Source of the DNA: CAVZLD01 sp964522605
GTDB lineage: Bacteria; Planctomycetota; Planctomycetia; Pirellulales; Pirellulaceae
DNA length: 64,000 bases
Direction: 5' to 3'
Assembly: GCA_964522605.1 (NCBI GenBank)
Contig: CAZFWV010000005.1
Coordinates: 1-64,000, forward strand
Position 1 is the stretch's first letter; each line of letters opens with the position of its first letter. The notes below the pieces were generated by a model that searched no databases, had not been told where the DNA came from, and saw only the letters and a list, made by a program, of their open reading frames with translations. Position numbers and translations under genes: made by a program. Shown here piece by piece: positions 51,910 through 61,046 of the stretch.

Positions 51910-53523
51910 TCAGGCGGCTCCTTCCTCTTCCAGCACGCGCGTTGGAGCGGCCGTGCGGACGGTCTCAATTTCGTCGCTGGTCAAAGCCAGGTTTAACAGA
52001 AAGATACCGAAGGCCGAAAGGTAGACCAGAGCTTCGACGAACGGATCGAAATTGCTGCGGTCCAATCCTTCTGTAAGTGTCCAAAGCCAGTTGGGCGTCT
52101 GAAGAGGCGAATAGGCCATCCAACGAGAACCCCGTTGGGCAGAGGCGATGAAGAAGGGCACCGCGCATCCCCCCACGGCCAGCAACACCTGAATTAGAAA
52201 CGGCAGCAGCAATCCATACTGCTCACGTCGCGGGATCAACAGAATCAAAAGTCGACCCACGCCCAGGTACGCCACAAGATATCCCAGCGTCAATAGGCAG
52301 GCACGGACCGTAGTCTCGACGACATTCGTTCGAAACGAGGGGGTTTCCGGAAAGCCGGTCGCCGACTGGATTGCGACCGCCGTCAACAAACACAACAACA
52401 AAACGGTGACATTGGCGATGGCAAACACGTAACCCGTTCCAGAGCCCGGGTTGAACCACGTCAGAAACACTCGTCCCAGAAACGACATCGGCAGTTGACG
52501 ACGCACACGAGGCGAAAGGCGAGCACTCTCGCCAGACATCAACACACCGTACACATACCAATGTGCTGCCGCAAATATGAATGCCATGGTCAAGAGTTCC
52601 CAGTACGGATACTGGACCCACCCATACGCTGTCCATCCGACGAACAGGACGGTTTGAGTCAACATTGCGATGCGGATCCTGGTTGAGCGATTATCGCTGG
52701 GAAAACTGTTCTGGGCAGCGGCTGCCAGCACCAGCAACACCACGTAGGTTGCCCAAGCCGTCAACAACATCATTTGGATCCACCAGAATTCGGCCGCATC
52801 TTTGGGAATCTGTTCGATGCCTTCCGAGAGCATCACCGCGACCATGATGCCCCACGCCCAGGCGACAGCGGCCAAACCGAGCAACAAAACGACCGAGACG
52901 AGGACTTGCCATTGCCGACTGCGGGCCAAGCCTGCAAAGACCAGCCCCACGGCGCTGAGAATCACGGAGACGCAAAAGGTGTAGAACAGCAGCAACCCAA
53001 TGCTGATGACATCGATGCCTCTCAGCAGATACGTGAACGCGATGCAGGGTGCGATTGCGGAGTAGTAGACGAGCATCTGGAGAATCGCGCTGCCGAGTTT
53101 GCCCGTGACCATCTGGCGAGCACCGAGTGTGGAGATCGACAGCAACTCATAGGTCCCATCTTCTCGTTCGCTGGCGAGGGAACGAAAAGCCGAGAACGGC
53201 ACGACCAGTAACATGGGAAGGGCGAGAATGAAGTAGTACCCGGTCAGCATAAAGATGCCGGTCGGCGCGTAGTAGATTCCCGGATACGTTAACGCGACGC
53301 CGATGATCGACCAGCCCCAACCACAAATCAACAACAGGGCGAAGGTGATCGAGAATTGGCGACTCTTCATCGCCTGGCGCGCTTCCTTGACGAGAATCGG
53401 ATTCAATCGCTCGCCCCATCGCTCGAGCATCGCCTCAATCCGCCCCAGTCGTCCGCGGGCCGTATCGACGGCCATAGCAGCCGGCACCAAGTCATTCGTT
53501 TCTAGGCGGTCCGCTGTTGTCAC
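51910..53523 (-). CDS. ABC-2-type transporter permease
   Basis: 537 residues from GTG 53523, which overlaps the upstream ATPase stop as GTGA. After a cytoplasmic N terminus (ERLNPILVKEARQAMKSRQF, the typical start of ABC-2 permeases) there are about 12 hydrophobic segments, for example FALLLICGWGWSIIGVAL, YYFILALPMLLVVPFSAF, VLVSVVLLLGLAAVAWAW and LLLCLLTAVAIQSATGF. REDGTYELLSISTLGARQMVTGKL is the conserved coupling segment of this class. Twelve spans rather than six suggests a fused or double-length permease. It works with the ATPase encoded directly upstream. Cargo unknown. Confidence 0.88.
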   Translation of the reverse strand: MTTADRLETNDLVPAAMAVDTARGRLGRIEAMLERWGERLNPILVKEARQAMKSRQFSITFALLLICGWGWSIIGVALTYPGIYYAPTGIFMLTGYYFILALPMLLVVPFSAFRSLASEREDGTYELLSISTLGARQMVTGKLGSAILQMLVYYSAIAPCIAFTYLLRGIDVISIGLLLFYTFCVSVILSAVGLVFAGLARSRQWQVLVSVVLLLGLAAVAWAWGIMVAVMLSEGIEQIPKDAAEFWWIQMMLLTAWATYVVLLVLAAAAQNSFPSDNRSTRIRIAMLTQTVLFVGWTAYGWVQYPYWELLTMAFIFAAAHWYVYGVLMSGESARLSPRVRRQLPMSFLGRVFLTWFNPGSGTGYVFAIANVTVLLLCLLTAVAIQSATGFPETPSFRTNVVETTVRACLLTLGYLVAYLGVGRLLILLIPRREQYGLLLPFLIQVLLAVGGCAVPFFIASAQRGSRWMAYSPLQTPNWLWTLTEGLDRSNFDPFVEALVYLSAFGIFLLNLALTSDEIETVRTAAPTRVLEEEGAA

Positions 53524-54485
53524 TGCACTGTCCCTTGGGTCACATGCATGAAAACATCCTCCAGCGATTTCTCTTCACTGCGGAATTCGGCAACTTCAAA
53601 ACCGGCTTCCACCAACTGTCGAAGAATCCTCGCTTCATCGTGCCGATCGCCCTGGTGCGAGAAGCGGATGTGATCCTCTCGGGAAACGACGTCACTTACT
53701 CCGTTATGGTCGTTGAGCCAATTCGCAGCTCCCTCGGCTCCGCCGAGTACGCGGACGCGCACTTCGCGATGGGTGCCCAACTGGCGCCGAATTTCATCGA
53801 CCGTGCCCACGGCCAGCAGACTCCCTTTCTCGATGATGCCCACTCGGTCACACATCTCGGCCAACTCCGTCAAGATGTGGGAACTAACGAGGACCGTCTT
53901 TCCTTCCATCTTGGCCAACTGGCGAATCATTTCGCGGAGCTCAATTCGAGCGCGCGGATCCAAGCCCGCGGCAGGCTCATCCAGAATCAACACGGCTGGA
54001 TCGTGAATCATCGCGCGTCCCAGACAGAGTCGCTGTTTCATCCCCTTCGAAAGCCCGTTGATCGGTTTCTCGGCCAAGCGATCCAATTGCGTAAAGCTCA
54101 TCACTCGACGCAGCGCTCGATGCCGCTCCTGACCCAGCAAGCCGTAGGCTCGTGCGAAGAAATCCAGATATTCCCAGCAGTTGACATTGGCATAGGTACC
54201 GAAGTAATCGGGCATGAAGCCCAGCCGCTTCCGCACACGATCGGGATCGTTGATCACCGAAAAGCCGTCAACTCGTGCATCCCCGTACGTGGGAAGATCC
54301 AGTGTTGCAAGGATTCGCATGCTCGTCGTCTTGCCGGCGCCGTTCGGGCCGATGTAACCGAACACCTCTCCGCGCGGGACACTGAACGAGACATCATTCA
54401 CCGCGCGCGTCAGCCCGAAGAATCGGTGCAGGCGATGGAGATCAATCATCGAATTCCCGTTAGAGTGTGCAGCGGGTGCTTCCAT
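53520..54485 (-). CDS. ABC transporter ATP-binding protein
   Basis: 321 residues from ATG 54485; the start overlaps the previous stop in TGATG, which argues for coupling and against the longer upstream frame. Walker A GPNGAGKT (46-53), signature LSKGMKQR (145-152), Walker B VLILDEP (165-171), D-loop AGLDP and switch His in VLVSSHIL are all present. The Q-loop position reads FMPDYFGTY. A 90-residue C-terminal domain (VRVRVLGGAEGAANWL ... EEKSLEDVFMHVTQG) is typical of ABC-2 exporters. Energises the permease encoded next. Confidence 0.94.
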   Translation of the reverse strand: MEAPAAHSNGNSMIDLHRLHRFFGLTRAVNDVSFSVPRGEVFGYIGPNGAGKTTSMRILATLDLPTYGDARVDGFSVINDPDRVRKRLGFMPDYFGTYANVNCWEYLDFFARAYGLLGQERHRALRRVMSFTQLDRLAEKPINGLSKGMKQRLCLGRAMIHDPAVLILDEPAAGLDPRARIELREMIRQLAKMEGKTVLVSSHILTELAEMCDRVGIIEKGSLLAVGTVDEIRRQLGTHREVRVRVLGGAEGAANWLNDHNGVSDVVSREDHIRFSHQGDRHDEARILRQLVEAGFEVAEFRSEEKSLEDVFMHVTQGTVQ

Positions 54486-56908
54486 CACCAAGTCCCCTGG
54501 ATCACGTGCAGGCCAATTTCTTGCCGCGCTCGACGGACCCCCAGGGGAACCGTCACCGGGGCCTGATCGGTGATTGCATAATAGACGCGACCAGGCGGTA
54601 GGTGGAACGACCACAGTCGGCTAAACCTTCGCTCCAGTAAACTCGTGTTCGCATCGGGCGACTCAAACGAATCGTCGAACGAGTTCCCAAAGAAACGTCG
54701 GCGTTCACGAGGGACCTCGAATCCCGCAGGGATTCCCGGCTGTGTGGCAGCACGCCGGCTGAGTAGATACGCCTTGGCTTGCTGCGGATCGATCTTCTCC
54801 AGACGCGCCGTCTCGCCAACGGACAAATCGGTGCCCCAATAAAACTGGTCTCCGTCGACCACAAGCAGTTCCTGGATCTCGATCTGCAAACGGTTGTCGA
54901 CCAGGACAAACGTACCGTTTGATCCGGAGCGAATCCGCAGTCCGACGCCCGCCGGACTCGCGTGAACCACGAGGAATTGGCTCGGCGTACGTGACGGCAA
55001 ATAGCCCGCGACCAACTGTTGCCGATCGTCCCATACAAGACGCCGTCTTGATCGGCCGCTTTTCGGCATCGATTCGATTGGATAGACCGCCGTCTGTTGG
55101 GAAAAATTCAGGCCGCCGGACGGTGCGACTCCGGCGTAGTACGACTGGCGCGACCAGGATACCGCTGATCCTTCCGCTGCATCGAGTTGGGTGAAGCTCC
55201 GAATGCGTACCCTCGTTCCGAGCCCGTCACTGAGCAGCGCATACGCAAGCAGACATCCCGTGACGATCGCTGCACCGATCGGTACGGTCATCAGCAGAAG
55301 ATACAGTCGATTCCAGCGGCGCAGCAGCCAATAGTTGATCGGTCCGATTGTGACCATGAATGCCGTAATGATCAGCAAGAATCCCTTGACCGGTGCCGCT
55401 CCGACACCGGGAATCAGCAAGTCCCAGAAACTGTCATTCGGTCGCTGCTGAGACATGCCGTGTCGGCGATACCACTGCCACCTTTCGCGTCCGAGTTCTG
55501 CCAGCAACCAGTCGCGCTGATCCGTTTGTTGCAGCGGTTCCTCCAAACGAATCGCAACAACGCTCCCCATTCCAAGCTCGCGCAGACAGAACTCCGGATC
55601 CGGGGCGTTGGTTGGCTGCCCTTCGGTCTGACGCGGACCGTCGTTCCTCATCGATCGACGAATCACCGTACCGCCGGGACCCACCATCTGGATGTAATTC
55701 TCGATTTCGAGAAACGTCGAGATCGGCTGCCCAAATTGCTTGTCCTGGGGAGACCGCCATCCATTCTCTGCGTCCAGCAGTTTGCGGTGATCGGGTGCCG
55801 GACGCCCCTCGACCAGTTCGTGAAGCTGACCCAATCGTTGAAACTCGGATCCCACACCGTAAACGATCAGATTCCCTCCGGCCGTGACATAGCGCCTCAG
55901 GGCAGCCCAGGCATCGGGCACTCCAACGGCCATTTTCGCCAAGTCGTCCAGCGAAATCAGAATCAGATCGAAGCAGGTGTATTCGATCCATCGCTTCGGC
56001 AAGTCGCCGGGCGGCATCATCGCAATACTCGAAACCCCGTTGAGCAGTGAGATCAATTCCGGGTCACTGAGTATTGCTAGATCGATCGATTCGCCGTCCG
56101 CATTGTCCGCTTGCACGAACGGCACGCTCACGCGATTATCCGGCGGCAACAAATCGAACCAAATGCGAATGTCGGGCAATTCCCGCTCAACTTCTCCCTC
56201 CTTCGGACGCCGATAGACCGTCGGAGTTGCTGGTTGGATCCCCGGCGGCGGTGCGTCGACGTCGATAAACAGCAGACTCGGATATGCCTCTGTCCATCCC
56301 CATCGCTGGCCTGTCCGTGGCCAACCCAGGTTGCCACTTAAATCCTCGAGATACTCCCCGTCCTCATACGTCGTGATTTGCCATTGCTGCCAAATCGCCC
56401 GTTGGGGTATGGGAACCACACAATCGGCCCTCGTCGCTCCTTGCGGCAACACCAATTCGAACTGAGCGGCCAGTGATTCGCGGATCGGAGAGTAACTGGT
56501 TGGCTCCATTGTGATCGTCAAGCGACGATCTGCCAGGGCGGGCATCGGCGAACTAACCTCCACGTGAATCGGACGGTAGCCATTCGCCTCGACCCAGTGG
56601 CTCGATAGATCGAGTCGCAGTCCGCTCGAACGGACAAAGACTCGCCCCGGTTGCGGCAACGTGACCAACGCACCCGACGCGGCCCAAGCCACCACTCCTG
56701 GGCACAGCAATAGTCCAAGAGCCATCAGAGCGTGAGCGACAGCGGACCTTCTATTGACGGCGGCGCAGTCAATGAACCAGGACGACCAACGAGAGTCCGG
56801 CATTTGCCGGTTTCGCGCGGCTCTTTGAGGACCTTTGACTGCGCCGTAGTGAACGTAGTGAATCGGATCTCCAGGCAATACCAACCCCGACCTAATCTGA
56901 AAGGGCAT
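54485..56908 (-). CDS. Large membrane protein of the ABC transporter operon, function unknown
   Basis: 807 residues from ATG 56908, which has GGAG 8 bases upstream and follows the previous stop by 19 bases; ATG 56803 is a weaker alternative. A hydrophobic segment at about 60-78 (ALMALGLLLCPGVVAWA) anchors it or is a signal peptide. A beta-rich part follows, then an alpha/beta part (FDLILISLDDLAKM, ALRRYVTAGGNLIVYGVG) like the class-I glutamine-amidotransferase-like fold without catalytic Cys. Two further helices are at about 505-560 (GFLLIITAFMVTIGPINYW; LLLMTVPIGAAIVTGCLLA), then a beta-rich C-terminal domain. Coupled to the ATPase by TGATG. The combination recalls GldG-type partners of ABC exporters, but that is a loose analogy. 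Confidence 0.8.
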   Translation of the reverse strand: MPFQIRSGLVLPGDPIHYVHYGAVKGPQRAARNRQMPDSRWSSWFIDCAAVNRRSAVAHALMALGLLLCPGVVAWAASGALVTLPQPGRVFVRSSGLRLDLSSHWVEANGYRPIHVEVSSPMPALADRRLTITMEPTSYSPIRESLAAQFELVLPQGATRADCVVPIPQRAIWQQWQITTYEDGEYLEDLSGNLGWPRTGQRWGWTEAYPSLLFIDVDAPPPGIQPATPTVYRRPKEGEVERELPDIRIWFDLLPPDNRVSVPFVQADNADGESIDLAILSDPELISLLNGVSSIAMMPPGDLPKRWIEYTCFDLILISLDDLAKMAVGVPDAWAALRRYVTAGGNLIVYGVGSEFQRLGQLHELVEGRPAPDHRKLLDAENGWRSPQDKQFGQPISTFLEIENYIQMVGPGGTVIRRSMRNDGPRQTEGQPTNAPDPEFCLRELGMGSVVAIRLEEPLQQTDQRDWLLAELGRERWQWYRRHGMSQQRPNDSFWDLLIPGVGAAPVKGFLLIITAFMVTIGPINYWLLRRWNRLYLLLMTVPIGAAIVTGCLLAYALLSDGLGTRVRIRSFTQLDAAEGSAVSWSRQSYYAGVAPSGGLNFSQQTAVYPIESMPKSGRSRRRLVWDDRQQLVAGYLPSRTPSQFLVVHASPAGVGLRIRSGSNGTFVLVDNRLQIEIQELLVVDGDQFYWGTDLSVGETARLEKIDPQQAKAYLLSRRAATQPGIPAGFEVPRERRRFFGNSFDDSFESPDANTSLLERRFSRLWSFHLPPGRVYYAITDQAPVTVPLGVRRARQEIGLHVIQGTW

Positions 56909-56927
56909 CCGGGCATCTCCGATGAGG

Positions 56928-57215
56928 CTATTCCACGTCGCGGGGAGGAATCACTTGGGGTGGCAATGAATCCGTCGCAAAAGGCGAGACCGAAGGGGAT
57001 GAAGGTCGAACAACCCGCAGTAGTCCGGCCAAGACGAACGCCAGAGAAAACAGCAAACCGTAGACCAACATCGCCAAGGCCAGCGTCGCAACGGTCGTCA
57101 CCAGCCCGATCGCCCAAAAACGCCCGAGAGCGGCATACCGCATGGCCAAGAAAAAAAATGCGCAAACTGTTGTGAGCAGCATCAGCCAGCGCACCGAGAA
57201 ACGAGGGATTAGCAT
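56928..57215 (-). CDS. Small membrane protein (95 aa), first gene of the ABC operon
   Basis: 95 residues from ATG 57215. MLIPRFSVRWLMLLTTVCAF opens with the RFSxRWLxxLTT pattern found in many small planctomycete membrane proteins; the longer open frame upstream has no such character. Two helices: WLMLLTTVCAFFFLAMRYAA and VATLALAMLVYGLLFSLAFV. The C-terminal 25 residues are Pro/Ser-rich. Function unknown. It precedes the large membrane protein by 19 bases, so it is probably co-transcribed. Confidence 0.75.
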   Translation of the reverse strand: MLIPRFSVRWLMLLTTVCAFFFLAMRYAALGRFWAIGLVTTVATLALAMLVYGLLFSLAFVLAGLLRVVRPSSPSVSPFATDSLPPQVIPPRDVE

Positions 57216-57728
57216 GAAAAATCTCTCGGGACAAGGAGGAGCAGGGGACCGCCGGTGTTTCTGTGCTTCGTATTCGTCGCCGGCGCCGAGATCTTGCATT
57301 TTAGCAAATCTGCCCACGTTGAAGCCACGCTCCCCGAACCTCATTTGTTGCGCCACGAGAAGATCGCGACGGTCTCCAGATCTTTGGAGGTCACGGCAGA
57401 TCAGCGCAACTACAGCCTACAGCCTGCAGTCTACAGACTTCGCTCGCCTAAGAGCTTCGTGGAAACTCAAGCCAGGTGGACGAGGTATTAGAGTACAAGC
57501 AATGTTTTAGGTTTTGCCTCAAGTCGGCCTACAGTTTTGAGACCTAGTCTAGCACTCACATTTTTGAAGTTGCACGTAGCCGAATTCGTGAGAATTCGGA
57601 GGGCTGTGCGAATGGTTTCTCCCTACAACACCGCTCCGAATTCTCACGAATTCGGCTACGTGCCGTCGAAATGTGCAACTTCAAAGCACTCGCACTCGGG
57701 AACAACTCATCCCGGATCGGAGCATTCG
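57216..57728. other. 513-base divergent intergenic region with repeats
   Basis: Lies between the ABC operon (minus) and a large exported-protein gene (plus). Contains the 25-base segment 57519-57543 identical to 29271-29295, family A copy 2 with extended inverted ends (57563-57685), and a short CTACAGCCT-type degenerate repeat near 57411-57438. No convincing gene. Confidence 0.65.
57563..57685. repeat. REPIN-like element, family A, copy 2, with 13-bp inverted ends
   Basis: Inner arms are GTAG plus CCGAATTCGTGAGAATTCGG (57576-57599) and its reverse complement (57635-57659). Outer TTTGAAGTTGCAC (57563-57575) and GTGCAACTTCAAA (57673-57685) are perfect inverted repeats. Here both arms have the same stem sequence, unlike copy 1. 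Confidence 0.75.
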
Positions 57729-60700
57729 ATGAAGGCCATCAGCAGATTCGCAGCAATTCTGGTCGTCATTTTCTCGTGGCGGCCCGCGGCAGCAGACGTG
57801 GAGCGTAGTCGCTTCTGTCCGTTACCGAATTCGCCGTACGTGGCTTTTCGCGGGACTTTGGACCTGCCCAATCGCGGACTCTGGCGCGTTCGTTCGGCTT
57901 CTGACGAGGCCATTGTACAGCTTTACAGCATTCCGCAGCGCGAGGTTGATCAGCGCAACCTGGGCCGTCGGATGAAGGCGGCGCTCGATGAACGCCGCAA
58001 CAATCAGGCCCAATGGCGAATCCGCAGCTTGCGATCGCCCTTACTGCAGTATGCACAGCGACACGATGGCGTTGGGCCCGAGACGGTTCAGCAACTGGAT
58101 GACAGTCGGTACGAATTCCTGATTGAGAATTTCGATCGCAGCCCGTGGCCGGATTTGCAGGAGGTCGAGGGCAAAGAGATCGAAGGGCCGTTCATGTTCC
58201 TCGTGCCGCGAGCCCAGTTCCATTTTGCCGACGATCGTCAGCAGCGAATCGCTCCCGAACGGCGAGAGGTCTTGATTGTCGAGTTGCGGCCGTACATCAA
58301 TGACGGCCAACATTGGGTTCTGTACACCGACGGGACGTGTCAGCGCGAGCCGATCAAGAAGGAGCTAGTCGCAGCTCACGGACTCGAGGTGAAGCCGGTA
58401 CTCGAAATCACGGATCCGCCAACCGTGCGGGCCGAAGACACCGTGCGCTATCAACTCATCGCCGTCCGGCGGAATGAAGAGCGAGATCCGTTTGAGGTGA
58501 CCCTGTGGAATCCGATTGTTGGAGAGGAACGGTCACATCCGTGGGATCCGGGGGATGCAGAGCTGGACGAAGGTGTCTTGGCGTCGTTGAATCAAGCGCG
58601 GACCGAAGCGTGGCAACCCTATCTGCGAACAGGTCCTGCACCCGTTCTGCGAACTTGGCAGTCGCAGACCTCGGCAACCAGCACCGATCCGCGTCCAGAG
58701 GATCGGCCCGGCAACCGGGTATCCATGTTCGCCCTGCTGGGTGGTCGAGCGGCCGTGGAGGAAACGCTTCAATTGCAGGTGTTACGTTCCTCAGCCAAAC
58801 AGGATGCTGCGGAGACGGTCGCGATTTCCTCGCTTCCGGGCGTTCGAGTGAAAGCGCATCCTTTCGAACAAATGTTGGCGGGACAACCTGGCGGCCAGTT
58901 ACCACTGGCAGAGGCCGCTCCGCCAGATCGGCTGTTCGTCTATGTGGCACAGCCGGAAGCCATCCTGCCGTTTCTCGATCATGGAGCCGGTTTCCTGGCG
59001 GGCACGGGCGCGATGATCAGCGGTAACCGGCTCGATTATGACCTGACCCACCGGTACTTGGAGCGGTTGGGAATTACTCGATCGCAACTGGAAACCATCA
59101 TTCGGTCCGGCGCTGTGCAGGAACTTGCGGTGATCGTGCCCGATCTGTTCCTGATCGACGGTACGGAGATGACTGTCGTAGCGAGATTGGCTCAACCGCA
59201 ATTCCTGGCGGGACTGCTTCAATTATTCGGAACAGGACCATTGACCGGTCAGGGGATCGTTACGGTCAAGACAGCGGGAGATCGTTCCGCCTTCTGGGCG
59301 TTGCGTGGTGAACTGCTGTGTCTGAGCTCGAATCGGGACGAGTTGCAGCGTGTGCTGCAGCATGTCGACGATGAAGGAGCAGGCAGTCTTGGTCGCAGCG
59401 CGGAATTCCGCTACATGCTGACGCAACTGCCCGTGACCGATCAGACTCGCGTCTATGCCTACTTCTCGGATCCGTTTATTCGGCGGTTGGTGGGGCCAGA
59501 GGTGAAGCTCAAGCAGGCTCGACGCGTGCAGTCACGCGCGCGCATGGAATATCTGACAGCAAAGATGCTTCGCGCTCGACTCGACGGTGTTTCAGCGGCC
59601 TCCGTCGGACGATTGCGCGAGACCGGCTACCTGCCCGATACGTTTCCAGCAGAGGAATACTCGATCAGTCCGCAGGGCCAGGTGACGTCCGATGTCTACG
59701 GTTCGCTGGCTCGTATCGATACGCTGCCGAATATCCGACTCGAACGCGTCACACCGGACGAAGCCGAAGCTTATCGTGAGTATGTCGAAGAATACGAGCG
59801 CTATTGGCGTCAATTCTTTGACCCGATTGCCTTGCGATTGGCCGACACTCCGCAGGGAACATTAGAGCTGACGACCTTTATTCTGCCGTTGATTGACAGT
59901 TCGGTTTACGACCGACTGCGGCAGGCAATTCTCCATGCCGAGAGTCGGCGTCCCCTGACCGTCCCACAATTGGAACCGGCTCCCGTGCTGCAGTTTTCGG
60001 CAAATCTGAGCGATCAATCCTGGCAGCAGATCACGAATGGTTTCGCGGACTTCTTTACCCGTTATGCGCAAGTCAGTCCGGCTCTGCTCGACGACCTGGG
60101 GCCAGGTCTGCACTTGGCCGTTCACGACGCCGACCCCGTGATCGCGTTGGGGAGCGGCGATTTGATGGGCGCATTCGGATCCAACGTCCTGCGCAATCGC
60201 GGCAGTGAGATGATCATGCTGCCGGTCATGCTGTCGATCTTCACTCGACCCTGCACTGTGTTGTTGGAAACGCAGGACGCCGCACGTACGACGCGGCTCT
60301 TGAGACAGGCAGCAATCGGTTGGAGACCGCCGGAACGGCTGATCGGGCGGGAATTTCAAGTCTCGTTCTACCAGATCGCGGATCGCGACGAATGGGTCTG
60401 GACGATGGATATCGTCGGCGTGGTCAAATTGCGATTCGGCATCGAAGTCGTCGACCGCTTCCTCGTGCTGCGGAATATTCCCTGGTCAGCCGATGATCGC
60501 ATCGTCGGATCACGGCCTTCGGCTCAGAACGGAGCCCAATTGACACTCACGCCTGCTGCTTGCCGACTGCAACTTCCAGGGCTGTTTGCGGCCGCCGCAG
60601 ATCAGGAGCGGCAGGCCGTCATCCATGCGCTCGGCCGCCTCTATCCGCTATTGATCAGCGGGGCGACCGATCCCGAAGCAGCCGCACAAGAGCACCAACG

Positions 60701-60923
60701 CCTGTTTGGCTTTCGGCCCGTTTCGCCAAGCGGCGACGAATGGGTCTGGCAAGACTACGAAGTGTTCAGCAGTATCTACGGATCCGCGAGTCGACAGCAA
60801 CAACCTCGCTTCGATCCCAATCAGCCGTTTGGCCTGCTGCACGGTGTTCAACAAATGCAGCTCAGTATGCAGTTGGAGGATACAGGCCTTCGAAGCACAG
60901 TCGTATGGAAGTACGATCCGTAG
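57729..60923 (+). CDS. Large exported protein of unknown function
   Basis: 1064 residues from ATG 57729. Signal peptide MKAISRFAAILVVIFSWRPAAA is clear; the longer frame upstream is repeat sequence. The body has a first beta-rich part and a central/C-terminal part with segments such as LFVYVAQPEAILPFLDHGAG, FWALRGELLCLSSNRDELQR, RVYAYFSDPFIRRLVGPEVK and LGPGLHLAVHDADPVIALGS. The layout resembles large planctomycete periplasmic proteins of the DUF3352 type, but I hold that only tentatively. No catalytic motif seen. It is divergent from the ABC operon and may share its control region. Confidence 0.82.
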   Translation: MKAISRFAAILVVIFSWRPAAADVERSRFCPLPNSPYVAFRGTLDLPNRGLWRVRSASDEAIVQLYSIPQREVDQRNLGRRMKAALDERRNNQAQWRIRSLRSPLLQYAQRHDGVGPETVQQLDDSRYEFLIENFDRSPWPDLQEVEGKEIEGPFMFLVPRAQFHFADDRQQRIAPERREVLIVELRPYINDGQHWVLYTDGTCQREPIKKELVAAHGLEVKPVLEITDPPTVRAEDTVRYQLIAVRRNEERDPFEVTLWNPIVGEERSHPWDPGDAELDEGVLASLNQARTEAWQPYLRTGPAPVLRTWQSQTSATSTDPRPEDRPGNRVSMFALLGGRAAVEETLQLQVLRSSAKQDAAETVAISSLPGVRVKAHPFEQMLAGQPGGQLPLAEAAPPDRLFVYVAQPEAILPFLDHGAGFLAGTGAMISGNRLDYDLTHRYLERLGITRSQLETIIRSGAVQELAVIVPDLFLIDGTEMTVVARLAQPQFLAGLLQLFGTGPLTGQGIVTVKTAGDRSAFWALRGELLCLSSNRDELQRVLQHVDDEGAGSLGRSAEFRYMLTQLPVTDQTRVYAYFSDPFIRRLVGPEVKLKQARRVQSRARMEYLTAKMLRARLDGVSAASVGRLRETGYLPDTFPAEEYSISPQGQVTSDVYGSLARIDTLPNIRLERVTPDEAEAYREYVEEYERYWRQFFDPIALRLADTPQGTLELTTFILPLIDSSVYDRLRQAILHAESRRPLTVPQLEPAPVLQFSANLSDQSWQQITNGFADFFTRYAQVSPALLDDLGPGLHLAVHDADPVIALGSGDLMGAFGSNVLRNRGSEMIMLPVMLSIFTRPCTVLLETQDAARTTRLLRQAAIGWRPPERLIGREFQVSFYQIADRDEWVWTMDIVGVVKLRFGIEVVDRFLVLRNIPWSADDRIVGSRPSAQNGAQLTLTPAACRLQLPGLFAAAADQERQAVIHALGRLYPLLISGATDPEAAAQEHQRLFGFRPVSPSGDEWVWQDYEVFSSIYGSASRQQQPRFDPNQPFGLLHGVQQMQLSMQLEDTGLRSTVVWKYDP

Positions 60924-60945
60924 AGTGTGTGGATCGGCCAGATAC

Positions 60946-61022
60946 GTGGGACGGATTGGCAATCCGTCCTACGAATTTGCTGTGATGTTGGCCTTGTAGG
61001 ACGGATTGCCAATCCGTCCCAC
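60946..61022. repeat. Perfect inverted palindrome pair, family C
   Basis: Two 27-base arms, 60946-60972 and 60996-61022, are exact reverse complements, separated by 23 bases. Each arm is a hairpin GACGGATTGGCAATCCGTC with 9-bp stem when the next outer G-C pair is included, and a 3-base loop; GTAG stands next to the stem at 60996. It fills the gap between two convergent genes, a good place for a terminator. Confidence 0.85.
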
Positions 61023-61046
61023 CATCGAGCACCCACAGCGCAGAGA

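Noticed and set aside
57255..57491. Possible 78-codon gene upstream of the exported protein
   Set aside because: Overlaps the divergent control region and degenerate CTACAGCCT repeats; no recognisable features.
57537..57728. Upstream extension of the exported protein to 57537
   Set aside because: It translates the family A element; the signal peptide begins at ATG 57729.
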